Shown: piece after piece, positions 44,719 through 55,300 of the stretch | Position numbering within the stretch: position 1 is the stretch's first letter | Layout of the letters: every line of letters starts with the position of its first letter | Origin: Symbiodinium natans | Lineage: Eukaryota > Sar > Dinophyceae > Suessiales > Symbiodiniaceae | Reading direction: 5' to 3' | Assembly (NCBI GenBank): GCA_905221605.1 | Contig: CAJNDS010000669.1 | Location: forward strand, 397,634-461,633 | Length of the DNA: 64,000 nucleotides | Position numbers and translations under genes: made by a program | The notes under the pieces: generated by a model | What the model saw: the letters and a program-made list of their open reading frames with translations, nothing else | Told to the model about the DNA's origin: nothing | Databases searched by the model: none

Positions 44719-45733
44719 ATGGCAGAGGATGGAGCGATCGCGCTCTTCCGCGATCTGGCAGAACGCTTCAACGTGCGGGACCCCCGGAAGCTCCACCAGA
44801 TAGCCCGGCGCGATCACCCAGAGCGGCGCGACCTCACGGCAGCGCGGGGTCGAGTGGCGCTGCAGGGCGACGTGGCCCGGCAGGTGCTGGCCCCGAAGCC
44901 CTGGTCTCTGGGCAAGAGCGCGGCCGAGGGGCCCAACGACCGGCTGCAGGCAGACCTGGTTGATTTCTCGCAGAACACACGAGGGCAGAACAAGTACGGG
45001 CTCGTCGTCACGGATGTGTTTACAAGGGAGGTGGCCACCAAGGCGCTGCCCGACAAGCGGGCGGAGACGGTGACGCAAGCAGCCGCAGAGATCATCCCAG
45101 ACCTCGTGCAGCAGGAGGGCAACTATGTCGTGACGACCGGATCAAGGCAACGAGTTTCGGGGCTTGGAAGGGGCCCTGCCAGAGGGGGTGGTGCACCGGC
45201 AAAAGGACCCGAGCGATCGCAACGCGACGGCTGTCATCGACCGGACCATACAGACCCTCAAGAAAGATCTGGCGGGCAAGGTGGCTCGGGACGGTGGCGG
45301 CTGGGGTGAGCACGTCAAAAACGTGACGCAGGCCTACAATGCCCGGCCCCACGAGACCGTGCACGCTGCTCCCGAGGACGTAGAGCAGCAGCCGGCGACG
45401 CAGTTCCGGGTGCTTCAGGACAACGCCACGAAGTTCCAGCACAACAAGGGGCTCACAACAAACCGCCAGCGACGACTGGAGGCCGCAGGGGCCTTCCGGG
45501 CTCCGACAAACGCGGCAAGGAGCTTCCACCCTCAATACGGGCCCGCCAGAGACCTGGCCTCCTACGACTCGATGACCGTTCGAGCCACCGACAGTTCAGA
45601 AACCTTACTGAAGCACGCATTGCCCGTGTCCCGGGGCAGCGCCGAGCCCAAGGCGCGACTCACGAGGCCGCCAGCGCCCCTGGCTGTGCGGCAGCTTCGA
45701 GACTTCAACCCCGGCCCAGTTGCCCCGCCATGA
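44719..45733 (+). CDS. rve-type DDE integrase (one frameshift)
   Basis: Read across a one-base insertion at about 45138, about 337 residues. A conserved N-terminal helical region precedes the catalytic core. Catalytic residues: Asp in LQADLVDF (codon 44953), Asp in DQGNEF (codon 45140), and a third acidic residue 33 positions later in NATAVIDRTIQTLKKDL (codon 45239), which is Asp rather than the Glu of retroviral and most Polinton integrases. Further motifs are NARPHETVH and, towards the end, a basic Pro-rich tail. It would insert the element and generate the target duplication seen at its borders. The last virion-side gene, a typical position for Polinton integrases. Confidence 0.85.
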
Positions 45734-45746
45734 CCCTTGTGATAAA

Positions 45747-46339
45747 ATGCTCTCGGCTGCGTGCAAGGCGGTGATGCACTTGCCGTCCGAAGACAACGTG
45801 GTTCGCATGCTCGACCTGTGGTCGCCGGAATGGAAGCATCGCGGCCGCCAACGAGCCATCGGCTCCGGATCATATGAACAATACTGCACGCTCGGCATCT
45901 TCGCCTTTGGAGGCAATGAACCAAGCCTTTCGAAAGCTTCCGTCAACAAAGAAGCTTGCATTGCTCTTAACCACTTCCTTCGAATCCGCTTTCCTAACGC
46001 AACCTCATTGGTTTGCATCGAGACATCCTCAACATGATTGGCACACCCAATCACGCAACCGCTCTTGGATGCTTTACGGGAGGAAGAATCTGGGTTGAAG
46101 ATGACGAAGGTACATCGCCAGAGTTGCGAGTCATGAAACACAAAACTCATCAGCTCTGGGGCTCGTGGCTCGACATGCATGACAAACCAGTGTCTTTTAA
46201 CGCCCGTCGCTTTCACAAGGTCGAGCCACACGAAGGCCGCATGTGGGCCCTTGCGGCGTACACACCACGAGCATTCAAGCGATGCTCTCAGCAAACCATG
46301 GACGCAGTAGCCTCGCTGGGCTTCCCCATTGAAAGATGA
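45747..46339 (+). CDS. 2OG-Fe(II) oxygenase-like protein (one frameshift)
   Basis: From the ATG at 45747 the frame gives an N-terminal region with YEQYCTLGIFAFGGN and ALNHFLRIRFPNAT. A one-base shift at about 46012 leads to LHRDILNMIGTPNHATALG, TGGRIWVEDDEG, FNARRFHKVEPHEGR and LAAYTPR, ending at TGA. This is the order of a double-stranded beta-helix 2OG-Fe(II) dioxygenase: the H-x-D pair (codons 46016 and 46022), a distal His (46214) and an Arg eight residues later (46238) that would bind 2-oxoglutarate. Similar modules occur in dinoflagellate mobile elements. The substrate is unknown; relation to the TET/JBP base-modifying group is possible but unproven. It ends directly before the right minisatellite. 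Confidence 0.6.
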
Positions 46340-46342
46340 AAG

Positions 46343-46732
46343 CTCCCTTCTGGCACGCCTGGCACGCTGGCACGCGGCCGCCCCGAAGCGTGCCAGATGT
46401 GCCGGGATTTCTGGCACACTCATTCTTGCCCACGTGCCAGTGTGCCAGTGCCAGATGTGCCGGGATTTCTGGCACACTCATTCTTGCCCACGTGCCAGTG
46501 TGCCAGATGTGCCGGGATTTCTGGCACACTCATTCTTGCCCACGTGCCAGTGTGCCAGATGTGCCGGGATTTCTGGCACACTCATTCTCGCCCACGTGCC
46601 AGTGTGCCAGATGTGCCGGGATTTCTGGCACACTCATTTGGGCAAACGTGCCAGTGTGCCAGACGTGCCAGATGTGCCAGAGATTTCTGGCACACTCATT
46701 TGGGCAAACGTACCGTGCAGACGTGCCAGAGC
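46343..46732. repeat. GGCACACT minisatellite, right subterminal
   Basis: About seven units of ~52 bp with GGCACACTCATTCTTGCCCA and CGTGCCAGTGTGCCAGATGT. In reverse complement it matches the left array at 25343-25545, so the inverted terminal region extends into the array on both sides. Confidence 0.85.
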
Positions 46733-47233
46733 CTCTCTCTTCTATAGCACTCCCCAAACCCCCCTGAAGGCTGTGCACAGCCAGCCTGAATGAAAGCGTG
46801 GGACCGCAGTTCTGCAGCCAGCAAAATCGCACTTTAGAGCACTTTTGCGGGTGAGCGTTCCGACGAAAATGCCTCGAGGAGCAAGATTCTGGGGGGGGGG
46901 GTCCCCTCCCTTTGTTCTTTTTCTTCTTTTTTCTCTTTTTTCTCTCCCTTTCTTTTTTTTTCTTTTTTTCTCTTTACTTTTTTTTTCTCCTTTTCTTCCT
47001 TTGTTCCCTTCCCCTTGACCCCCCCCTCCCAGAATCGCGACGAAGAGGCATTCTCATTGCGAGCACCCAAAAGTGCTCTAAAGTGCGATTTTGCTGGCTG
47101 CAGAACTGCGGTCCCACGGCTCTTTGGCTGCATTCCTGCAGCTTTGGGCGCCGTCGAATGAAAGATGTGATGCTGCTCGCTTTCATTCAGGCTGGCCTTC
47201 AGGGGGGTTTGGGGAGTGCTATAGAAGAGAGAG
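46733..47233. repeat. right terminal repeat, palindromic
   Basis: The inner arm 46733-46846 lacks about 60 bp present in the left copy. The outer arm 47069-47233 lacks about 11 bp. Both arms end in the same CTCTCTCTTCTATAGCACTC seen at 24860. The loop carries GGGTGAGCGTTCC on the inner side and TTGCGAGCACCCAA on the outer side. These are the inverse of the left loop, proving inverted orientation. Confidence 0.8.
46895..47032. repeat. polypyrimidine tract in the right terminal-repeat loop
   Basis: G-run, then about 110 bp of T/C (TTCTTTTTTTCT type), then a C-run. It is absent from the left terminal repeat and so was gained or expanded after the two ends diverged. Confidence 0.8.
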
Positions 47234-47395
47234 CACAAGACCCACAGTCAATAGGGACCTGACCTGATGAGAACCTGCGGCATCTGCTGAACCTGGGACG
47301 CCTGGCACAAGACCCACGACGGTCTGTGCTGCAATAGGGACTGGGACCTGCGGCATCTACTGAACTGGGACGCCTGACAAGTGAATTTCTGTGCA
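47234..47395 (+). repeat. host tandem repeat resumes, right flank, with second target-site copy
   Basis: Starts with CACAAGA (47234-47240) and continues as ACCCACAG and ACCTGCGGCATCTGCTGAAC, GGGACGCCTGGCACAAGACC: the same unit and orientation as 24620-24859. An uninterrupted CGCCTGGCACAAGACCCACG at 47306-47325 shows what the empty site looks like. Confidence 0.8.
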
Positions 47396-47690
47396 CCTTG
47401 AGCCTGTGCATGCGCGGGCACATGCAAGGACCTGTGCACCTTAAGTGCGTTGACACCGCGAGCACGCTTGACCCGGAAGGGCCTGTGCACCTTGAGCCTG
47501 TGCCTTTGCAGGCACCTGTAAGGGCCTGTGCACCTTGAGCCTGTGCATATGGGGGCACCTGCAAGCACGCCTGACCCGATAGAGTCTGTGCACCTTGAGC
47601 CTGTGCATTTATTTGCAGGTTGCAAGCACGCCTAACCCGGCGGAGCCTGTGCACCTTGGAGCCTGCGCGAGCACCTGCAAGCACGCCTTC
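47396..47690. repeat. CTGTGCACCTTGAGCCTGTG tandem repeat
   Basis: Four to five degenerate units of about 65-75 bp, each with CTGTGCACCTTGAGCCTGTG and a GCACCTGCAAGCACGCCT-type segment. Confidence 0.75.
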
Positions 47691-50200
47691 CAAGATTGAA
47701 AGCAAAGAGCCCTCTTGCACCCCTCTGCCTAGGAGCTGCAGTACAGAACCTGGCGTGGATGAACAACACGTGTCAACAAAAGGGAGAGAGGCAAGTCCCT
47801 CCACATCAAACAAAACTGAGAATTGAGTCCTTTTTTCACATCGAGGTTGTAGATGGCACAGTCCACAACATTTTGCCTGGGCCAAAGCAAAGCTTAACCG
47901 AGGTCGCACAATGAACTCACTTCTTCTGTGTGATGTTGCAGGACTCACCTGCTGGGTACGGGCTTTGGCTGTTTCTGAAGAGAACCTTCTTTTTTGAGAT
48001 TTACAGTGCAGGGCTTCGTTTATCGATGAAAAGCCATACAAACGCAGGAACCCCGAAGCCCGACAGCCAAACCGTTAACCCTCAACCCTGCTAATGAGAG
48101 GGAAAGAACGCATGCGAGTGTGCGCAATCATCGTGCAACTTGAGAAAATGCATTCCGGCAGTTTTAGTCATCTTGTAGAATCTGCGTGAGCATGCGATAG
48201 GAACCCAGATCTGGTCAGAACCAAGGCGATTTGTGAATCCAAAACTCTTGGAAAAAACTCCATTGCTTTTCAACCCAATCCTTTCCATCTACAGACAGGT
48301 TTGCAACCATATGTTCAGAATGGGCAAGGGGTGCGGCTCTCTTTTGTTGAAGGGGAGTGTCCAGGAAGGAACTGCATGCCACGTCAAGGGCATCCTGCAT
48401 CTTGCTGGCTGTGCTCCTGCAAGGACAAGCCAGTACTGCAACATTGGAGCTGCAACAGAAAATGCAACCAAGCTTTCGAAACTCCACGGCATTTCACTCT
48501 TAACCAGCAACCTTGAACGTAAGCCAAAACCAAAAACTCTAAACCCAAAACCTCGAAATCTAAGCCATGAACCGCAGAACTCTGTAAATCCTCTTTCTTT
48601 TCGGAATGGGCAAGAATCCGACGTTCTCCAGTCAAGAGATTAAGGGCGGAACCTAGTGAGGAATCCTACGACGTGTTGGAGACGGGCGTGTCAGCTCCAG
48701 CGTACGAAGCAAAAAGCTTGAGCACTTGCTGCCAATCGCATGTACCTCCTGCCTTGATACGTTTGCAAGCAAGCCTTGCTGGCAGCTCCATTCATGTGCT
48801 CGTTCATGCGTCTTTCACGTCCACATAAAAACATGTGGAAACCGCGAACGAGCTGCAGCCGGAAAGGTGCAGACAAAGTGACCGTTCAAAACCCCTCAGC
48901 GCACCTAGAAGCGGAGAATCGTGCAAACAGCTCTCGTATTGTAGCATATGCAGAAAAACCAGTGGAAGACCAAAGCTTGCAGCTGTAACGTGAGGTAGTT
49001 CAGCCCAATATAAGGCTGCAGAAACTCAAACGGTCCTAGCAAGGCGTTTCATCCCAAATCTCAAGCACCCCCCGCTGTGGCAAGCAGCTGCTCTCACCTG
49101 CGCCAAGCCGCCACGATGGACGAGGTCTTTGTTGCAGCTGGCATTGCAGTAGCGAGATGAATAAACCAATGAGGTGTGCAAATGCATGTTGGCTGGAAGT
49201 TTCATCCGGGCATCTGACATTTACTTGTAGTGGGTGTCTTCTACGGACCAGTTCCAGCTGTCGACAAGAGGACGTGCCACAACTTGGTATCGAGTTACGC
49301 AAAGCAAATTCTTTGCCGAAGTCTGCGTAGCCGCAGGGCGCAACAACAAAAAGGCATAAGGACGTTGGCCACAATAATATCCGTCGAAGGCACCTGCTCC
49401 CCTTAATTTCAGGGTTCAGTTCCCTGATCCCCATTAATCAAAACAGCTTTGGGGATTTTCATCACTTTGACCCCTATTTTTTCCAAGCTTGTGCAGCAGT
49501 CCTCCGCATGTTGCTTGTGCAAGGCACAACCCTCGAAAAAACTCGGTTTTTGGAACCTCCCCTCAGTGATTCTTGGCTCCGCCTTTGCTGTTTCTCTGTC
49601 TTTGTTTGGGTATTTTGTTTGTCGTTGTGTTTTAGTTTTCTTCAAGAGTTTTTTGTTGGTTTCATTTGTTCTCTGTGTCATCCTGTCGATGTCGGAGTCT
49701 CTTTCTTAACGGTTTGAAAGCGAAGCTTCAGTCTGAGATCAATGCTTCAGCTTTCTCAGGAACAAAGAGTCTCGGAACATGGGCAAGAAGCTGCGGACCT
49801 ACTCTGTGCGGGATCGTATGACTGATTGATTAACTCATTGACTGATATGGGATTCCTTGCTTGCCCTTGCTGCCTGGCTGCTTGCCTGCCTGCTTGCCAA
49901 CTTCGTTGGCTGATGGTTCCATGACATGCCAGTTGAAAAACTCTTGAGACAGTGCTCACAAGCCCGCCTTCACACGACAGGTACACCCTGATTTATTCTG
50001 TAACAGCTTGGTGACCGAATACAGGCTCTTCACTGACGCAAAAGGCCCCCAAAGCACATGCTGAAGGCCCGCCCTCCTTTCAGGCTCCACAAACGACTGT
50101 GCTGGACTCGCAATCGGCCGCCTCTGCCCTGCGTACGTGTTTTTGCTCATGTTGGCGCACATCCTCCTTTCCTTCGAAGCGAGAGAGAACGAGAGGGGCA
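47691..50200. other. intergenic, no supported gene
   Basis: Only short frames. Degenerate AAACCC-type words occur at 48525-48600. A T-rich patch lies at 49580-49700. No domain is recognised. Confidence 0.45.
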
Positions 50201-50430
50201 CTAATACCCGCGCATCTGCTGCAGGCTGCGATGGGGGATTTCATTGGTTCCGCGTGCAAAGGTCTGCAACAGCGTGGCCTCCCACAGACTCAAGGCCTCC
50301 AGCGCCTCCCAGCTGCTGCCCGGAGCGCTTTCTTTGCTCTCCGGTGGGCTCAGCTGTTCCGTTTCTCAGAGACTCAGAGGCTCAGCCGGCTTCTTCTCAG
50401 CTGCCGCTCTTCCGTAGCTGCCGTAGCTTC
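50160..50430 (+). repeat. dispersed repeat, partner of 52150-52330
   Basis: CTTCGAAGCGAGAGAGAACG, GGAGCGCTTTCTTTGC and CAGCTGTTCCGTTTCTCAGA recur in order, in reverse complement and with small gaps, at 52330-52150. The pair forms an inverted duplication about 1.7 kb apart. Confidence 0.6.
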
Positions 50431-52149
50431 GTCATGTTATGAACAGCAGCTGCGTCCCTTTCCGAGCTCGGCTTCACATGTCTTCAGGCAAGGGATCCAG
50501 CTGAGCGCGGTGCTGAGCACTGGTCCACCACTGGCCCACGGGCAGTCCCTCCCGAAGTACCGAAACCTTGGAAGCGCAGTTGGCCGTGTCAGCCAAACTC
50601 CATTCGAGCTTGTTTCGAAGTGTTTGCGGGATGTCACGCCTCGAAGCTTTGCCATTTTGCAGTCATCCTCGCGCAGCCGCAAGAAAGTGCAGTCCAGATT
50701 GTGCTGAGGCTCTTTAGGCAGCGCTGCGGCAGCAAAAAGAGCGTCGGCAGCGCTTGGCCCCAAGTGACGTGTTTTGGAGTGACGTGTTTGACGTGTTTGC
50801 CATGGCTTGCTTGTTTGTCTTGCAGACGAAACTTCTTCCTCCCCAGGGTCCATAACCATGATGTGATCAAAATCCTTCAGAGCCCTTTCAAATCGCTTCA
50901 AACAATCCCCTCTCCCGTGCCCCCACGCGAGACTGCGAAGGGCTGGCTGACTCATGCAAGCGGGCACCTTCCCTTATGCAGAACCTTCAAACGTTTCACT
51001 CGCGCAAATCGGCGCTGCAACTGAACAGAGGCTGCCGCCACCACGCAGCATGCAATCCAGCAAAAAATCACGAGCTAAGTTGCTCGTTGCAGCGGCGATC
51101 TTTGACAGTCCACGAATCTGAGACTTGAGCGGTGCCTCGCACGTGGAGAAGTTCGCTGGGAAAGGATGGGTTCGGAAAGACGAAAGCGCCTCTGAGGAGC
51201 CAGCGGAGTGTCTTACCTAAGCAAAGCAGATAGGTATACAGGGCCCTCGGAGGCTCTGCCACGAAAAGCAAACCCGTTCGATTTCCGGTGCCGAAGAAAC
51301 GGGCTGGTGTTCATTCGTTCCTGGTGAATGCTCCGTCGAGGTACCTTAACTGGCTTTCATACCGCAAGTTTGGTGTGATTGTGGGTGGGCGAAAACAGAC
51401 TAGCCGGACTTCCGGACCAGTCCAAACACTCAGCCTCTGTACAGACAGTCTGATTGGGAACTGATTTGCAGTTTGCACGCGTAGCTTTTCCGCCGTTCTT
51501 CGAGCCTTCTCACTTGCATTCAAGCCTTCTGCCTTGGATGCTCGTTGCCGAAGACGGCGCAGCTTCTTGTTGTATGGTGTGCCAGGTGAAGCTGGTGCAC
51601 GAACATGAATCCGCACTCGACATTTATGTCTTGATTTTGTGCAGGCACGCTTGTTCGGCAAAGGTTGACCGATGCTACCGTCCAGATACATGCCGAACAT
51701 CGACTCAATCATACTTAATCGGTGCTCCATGATTCTCCTTTATGCAACGCTTGTTCGGCTAAGGTCGAAGACTGATGCTGCCATGCCGTCCTCCATGCAG
51801 AACCTTAGCTCAATTGGCGCTCTTTGACCGCTCTTTGACTTTCTCTAGTGCAAGCACGCTTGCTGGGCTCAGATTGCAGGACTCTTGAAGATCAAGGCAG
51901 AAATGGTTTCAGAAGCAAGTCGCATGCCAACATTTGGTTGCATGTTCATCTAGACTTGATTTCTACGAGCCTGGTCAGGACATGCCCAACGGCAGTGAGC
52001 GCGAACGAGCCTTTAGACAATTGCGCGCCCCCTCCGACAGTTGCAATGGTTGGCTAAAGCCAGTGAAAAGCCGGGGGGTGGAATCTTGTGAGGTTGCACG
52101 TCTGCATCCAGATAAAAATGGCGAGGACATGTCCGAGTCTTGGCTGCCA
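50431..52149. other. intergenic, with a short tandem duplication
   Basis: At 51640-51850 a ~95 bp segment (GCACGCTTGTTCGGCAAAGG, GATGCTACCGTCC) is repeated in degenerate form. No gene is supported. Confidence 0.4.
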
Positions 52150-52330
52150 AGTGTTCGCGCAGCTGAGCCAGAAGGAGCCTGAGTCTCTGAGAAACGGAAC
52201 AGCTGGCTGAGTCCCCCGAGACTGCAAAGAAAGCGCTCCGGAAAGCGCCCAGCTGAGTGCAGAACCCGTGAAATCGCAGCAGCCTGGGGGGTGCCGTGCC
52301 TCGTCAACTCTCGCTTCTCGAAGAAAAAAA
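52150..52330 (-). repeat. dispersed repeat, inverted copy of 50160-50430
   Basis: See the partner entry. On the minus strand it begins CTTCGAGAAGCGAGAG and runs through GGAGCGCTTTCTTTGCAGTC to TTCCGTTTCTCAGAGACTCA. Confidence 0.6.
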
Positions 52331-55300
52331 GGCTGTGCGTCAACCAGTGCCTCAACATGGACTCTCAGATGGACTATCGTATGGCTCGGGGCGCCGCGGC
52401 CCATTCGACTGAACCCAACACTCTGGGGCGCAATTGAGCGGAGAGTGACGCGAAAGAGAGAGCCAAAGGGGAGAGAGGGAACCTGTTTGTTGTTCTTTCT
52501 TGAGAGGATCTGCGTGGCTCTTCCCGGCTCCCCAATTGGGCATTTTTCTGACAAGTTTAAATGCATCACGACGCTAATCAAACGAATTCGACTGTTATTT
52601 CGTGCTTGTCTTGACGCTTGTGTTTTGGACTGAGTTGATGCAAGTGATGCAGCTGTTGGTGGAGAACTGGGGGCTCGAAGAGCACCGCTGAAAGCGTTGG
52701 GCGTTGCAACGGGGGGCGCCGACCACCGGCTAGGCAGCTAGGACAAGCTGGGCAGCTAGGCCATGAAGAAGACGACACTTCTTCACAGGATTTCGGTGTC
52801 TAGAGTTCACATCTTGTCTTGCAGCCGCTGTCAGTTTGCGACTGCGCTGGCAGTCCCGATACATGCGGCGAGGGTGCATGCGATCTGTTCTACTGGGGCG
52901 ATTTGATGTGCAGATATTTTCTGTATCTATCTAAATTTGTTTTTTGTACTTTCATTTTTTTTATCCAATTGTTGTCAGTGAACATTTTCAGTACTCAGAC
53001 AATCACCTTGACCCATGACTTGGTGTTAGACGTGGTCGCGTGCTATGGTTTGGCCCTTGCCAACCTGGTTTGGTGGCTTTCGTTTTCGGCTCATCTCAGC
53101 ATCGGCTACTTGTGAGTGCTTGAGCAGGAAGATTGCCGAAACATAGATAATAGATACCATTCAAAAGAGCCTTGGGCCAGCGTCAGCCATGTTTGCCATA
53201 GGCTCCGGTAAGTGCGTCAGTGGACGACACCGCCTGAGGTCTCAGTATTCCGTGTGGTGGGCTTGTGTGCCGGGTTTTGGACGTAGAAACCTGCTGTTGT
53301 TCCAACTCTTCAAGGCCTGGGCCAAGCCATCGAAACTGGTGCCAAGGCCCGGAGTATCCGACTGCACATGAGGTCACGTGGAAAGACAGGGGGGGGGGGG
53401 GGGTATGCATGAACTGATTAGATGGTCTGTTGATCTTCTCTTTTCGGGGACATGTCTGGGTAATGAGTCTGTGTTGGGTGTGTGCTTGGAGATCCAGGTC
53501 AGGGTAGGTACATCATGGTACATCTTATAGTTGTATTCACACAAGCTGGTCGCAGGCTTGGCACGCTCAGCAACAGACAAACACAACACAACTCAAAGTC
53601 CGACATAGTTCAGCAGAGTATTGAACATCACTGTGTGAATAGCATCCCAGAGTAGTACTGTGACCACGAATCACACAGTGGCATTGCAGCACGAAATATC
53701 ACAGGATGACTGCGAATAGCATTGCCTCTTGCAGTGTAACCACGACAAGGCACACAAATGGCATAGAGGCGTGCAGGTCGCGAGAGCATAGAGGCAACAT
53801 TGTTGCCTCTAAATGGGCTTGGTTACCTCAAAGTAGCAGCGCTCTTTTGACCTCGTTTGAGGGGCATGTCAGCACGGGCTTCATATGGTTTGCAAACTTC
53901 AGAAAAAGTTTGTTGATGATCATGTTTCAGGAACAAGGTTGAAAAAACCCTGATGTGTTGAGCCTGGTTACTTGCAGCTCTTTGCTACTGCTCAGGTGCT
54001 AGCGTGCCATTTGTCTGGGCGCATCCTCGCATCGATGCTGCTTGCCAACCCAACAGCAACGTGCGACTGGACCAGCCCTGCAGCCCAGGATCCCGCGCAT
54101 AAACAGGCATGTACAGAGACGGAATTTACAGCTGCAGTTTTGCTGGCGGGCACATGGGATCAAGTTCATGTATCGTGTCCTATGAGGCTTGCAAACGCCA
54201 ACCATCCTGTTGCATAATGCCTTCTCCGAAGGTCACGCTACGCAGTGGCAAGGCTTTTTTGCGCAACGACAGCCAAAGAGGTAGGCTGAAGTGAAGCTTG
54301 CATGTCCCAGTGCTCAAAGGCGCGGCTGATTCCTGCCTGCCGAGGCGTCTGCTTGGCGTCCTTGCGAAGCGTCCCAGAATGAAAAAGACCGGGGGCCACT
54401 GGGGCACAAAATTAAAGATTCGCAGCTCCTCAACCGCTCTGCAGAGACCGGAGCTCCGTTTCCGTCTTCAACGCCGCTGATGTGTCTTTGGAGCCAGGTC
54501 AGACTCTCGCGTTTTCTCGGCCTCCGCAGGTTCCGAGAGCTTTTTCGATGTCCGTGCCGCGCGCACTCCCGCCGCGCACGCAAGGCATCGCTCAGGTCCT
54601 CCTCCAAGCAACTTGGTTGAGTGCAAGCAAGGGCCCCATTCATGCATCAATTGCTGCAGACACGGCATGATTTCTGGATCCGCGCTTTTCTTTGCCACCG
54701 CAGCTTGCCTATATATCTTGGTAAAGCCGCACTGCTCCGGGTGTGTAGCTTTCGGATGCAACTGAGTGCAGCTACTTTGCCAGCAATCCTGGCTCTACAG
54801 GCGGGCATCCCGGCCGGGCGCATCCCATGACATTGGCTCCTCCTGATCAGAGGCTGCAAAGTGCGGGCAGGGCTTGCCACAAGCCACCGCTCGGGACCTG
54901 CACTGCCAGAAGGCAGACGCAACCCTGCAGCCTGCGCAGGCTCGTGATGCTTCTTGCCAGCTGCACGCACGATTCGGCCTGTGCTGAACTCGTGCCGTCC
55001 AATCCGCGCGCTGGAACGGGCTGTGATGAAGAGAGCCTGTGCTTGTTGTGTTCTCGAAGATGACTGAGCAGGGCTGGAGACGAGAAAGGACTGCATGGCC
55101 TGCGGAGGATTCCCTTCGTCGCCAGGTGCCAGGCGCGAAGCCCGCGTGAAAGCTTTGAGGCATGAGAAGGGCCGCTTCTTGGCCTGGGCGGCTCGCTGCG
55201 CATGGTTTGTGAAGAACTCATCTGCTTGTTGGCGCCGCCTTGATTGTTGAAGGTTCGGCTCTTGTAGTAGGGCTTCCGTGGTTAGCAAAGCAGCCGCAAC

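Larger units (their letters stand above)
24860..47233. mobile_element. endogenous Polinton-like virus element, about 22.4 kb
   Basis: Inverted terminal repeats (24860-25342 and 46733-47233), a direct repeat of the target at both junctions and a host tandem repeat interrupted in register define one inserted unit. Inside are an rve integrase, a PolB-like polymerase with SF1 helicase, an ssDNA-binding-like protein, a packaging ATPase, capsid-type proteins and a fibre. That gene set is characteristic of Polintons and Polinton-like viruses. Gene order is minus for replication and cargo, plus for virion genes and integrase, with a divergent promoter region at 36194-36285. The central genes are markedly richer in G+C, especially at third codon positions, than the flanks. 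Single-base frameshifts occur in most genes. The size is slightly above the 15-20 kb usual for Polintons, partly because of minisatellites. Confidence 0.8.

Noticed and set aside
42019-45078. 1019-codon minus-strand frame opposite the fibre gene
   Set aside because: Antisense shadow caused by strong GC bias at third positions; the plus strand carries the recognisable domains.
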